From: Actinomycetes bacterium
GTDB taxonomy: Bacteria > Actinomycetota > Acidimicrobiia > Acidimicrobiales > Microtrichaceae
NCBI GenBank assembly: GCA_023423215.1
Contig: JAFAFZ010000284.1
Span: forward strand, 1 to 5,925
Direction of reading: 5' to 3'
DNA length: 5,925 nucleotides
Shown here: positions 5,684 to 5,925 of the stretch, piece by piece
How the letters are laid out: each line of letters begins with the position of its first letter
Position numbering within the stretch: the stretch's first letter is position 1
The notes under the pieces: model-generated
What the model saw: the letters and a program-made list of their open reading frames with translations, nothing else
What the model was told of the DNA's origin: nothing
Databases searched by the model: none
Position numbers and translations under genes: made by a program

Positions 5684-5717
5684 CTGGCCCGAGCACGTGG
5701 TCGGGGCCGGTGGAGCC

Positions 5718-5745
5718 ACGCTACCGCCACACCTCTCGGATTCCC
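5718..5745 (-). promoter_or_regulatory. Possible promoter of the rhodanese-rnd pair (ECF-like)
   Basis: On the minus strand GGGAAT (5745-5740) is followed after 19 bases by CGTG (5720-5717), with an overlapping TAGCGT (5723-5718). The GGGAAT is like the -35 of ECF sigma factors such as the SigR/SigE type, but the downstream element and spacing do not match a consensus well. It would give a leader of about 40 bases. Confidence 0.2.
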
Positions 5746-5759
5746 GAACTCCGCTGACG

Positions 5760-5793
5760 GGTGGTCACCACCTGCCGTGGCGGCGCCACCACG
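5760..5793. repeat. Two adjacent inverted repeats between the edge gene and the rhodanese gene
   Basis: GGTGGT-C-ACCACC (5760-5772) is a perfect 13-base palindrome. Four bases later GTGGC-GGC-GCCAC (5777-5789) forms a second, within flanking CGTG and CACG (5776-5793). They lie just after the stop of the minus-strand edge gene and upstream of the rhodanese promoter region. They could terminate the edge gene (no T-run is present) or act as an operator for the rhodanese-rnd pair. Confidence 0.35.
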
Positions 5794-5818
5794 CCGACCT
5801 GGCGGGCGCGAGGGCGGA

Positions 5819-5925
5819 TCAGGACTCGACCACCCCGCCGTACACGTGCTCGCCGCCGCGTGCGGTGCCGTGCGAGGCGACCGCGTCGGCCAGGTCGGCG
5901 ACGAAGGCGTCGACGACCCCGTCGT
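5819..5925 (-). CDS. C-terminal end of an unrecognised minus-strand gene (3' part only)
   Basis: An open minus-strand frame enters from the right edge and ends with TGA at 5821-5819. It gives 34 final residues, including a DAFVADLADAVASHG segment and the ending GGEHVYGGVVES. Nearly every codon ends in G or C and the composition looks like real protein: an amphipathic helix, then a glycine-rich tail. The fragment is too short to assign a family. It lies on the same strand as the rhodanese and rnd genes, with 147 bases between its stop and the rhodanese start. Confidence 0.6.
   Translation of the reverse strand, partial: DGVVDAFVADLADAVASHGTARGGEHVYGGVVES

Noticed and set aside
4965..5696. Minus-strand open frame of 243 codons overlapping the rhodanese and rnd in another frame
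   Set aside because: Arg/Gly-rich shadow; both true genes are confirmed by catalytic motifs in their own frames.

Overview
The window is very GC-rich (roughly 70%), with G or C in almost every third codon position, frequent GTG starts and short intergenic gaps. This fits a chromosomal segment of a high-GC actinobacterium. An acidimicrobial lineage is a guess from general protein flavour and cannot be fixed from this sequence. I see no mobile elements, CRISPR, rRNA or tRNA.

Layout: (1) A plus-strand gene enters from the left edge and ends at 971; it encodes an unrecognised protein with a possible remote likeness to the DUF2357/McrC-associated group. (2) It converges on a small minus-strand gene (993-1214) for a 73-residue protein with a basic head and a very acidic tail; a GC hairpin fills the 21-base gap between the two stops. 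(3) A divergent intergenic region (about 130 bases) holds a possible promoter for the small gene and a 14-base palindrome ahead of the next gene. (4) A plus-strand cluster of three closely spaced genes follows: a cytoplasmic GH13 alpha-glucosidase (1343-2920), a TauE/SafE-family membrane transporter (2931-3761) and a DUF1634 three-helix membrane protein (3775-4068). (5) After a 112-base convergent gap comes a minus-strand pair: a single-domain rhodanese (5351-5671) followed 3 bases later by RNase D (rnd, 4181-5347). (6) The right edge holds the last 34 codons of another minus-strand gene.

How the genes may work together: the TauE/SafE and DUF1634 pair is a recurrent combination and probably forms one anion or organosulfur export unit. 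The alpha-glucosidase upstream is probably co-transcribed, with no obvious biochemical link. The rhodanese and RNase D are tightly coupled. Both families can touch tRNA (thiolation and 3'-end processing), but a shared function is inference. Most of the window is ordinary housekeeping or metabolism. The points most worth a second look are the charge-segregated small protein, the rhodanese-rnd coupling, a perfect palindrome inside rnd built from atypical codons, and the palindrome in front of the glucosidase.
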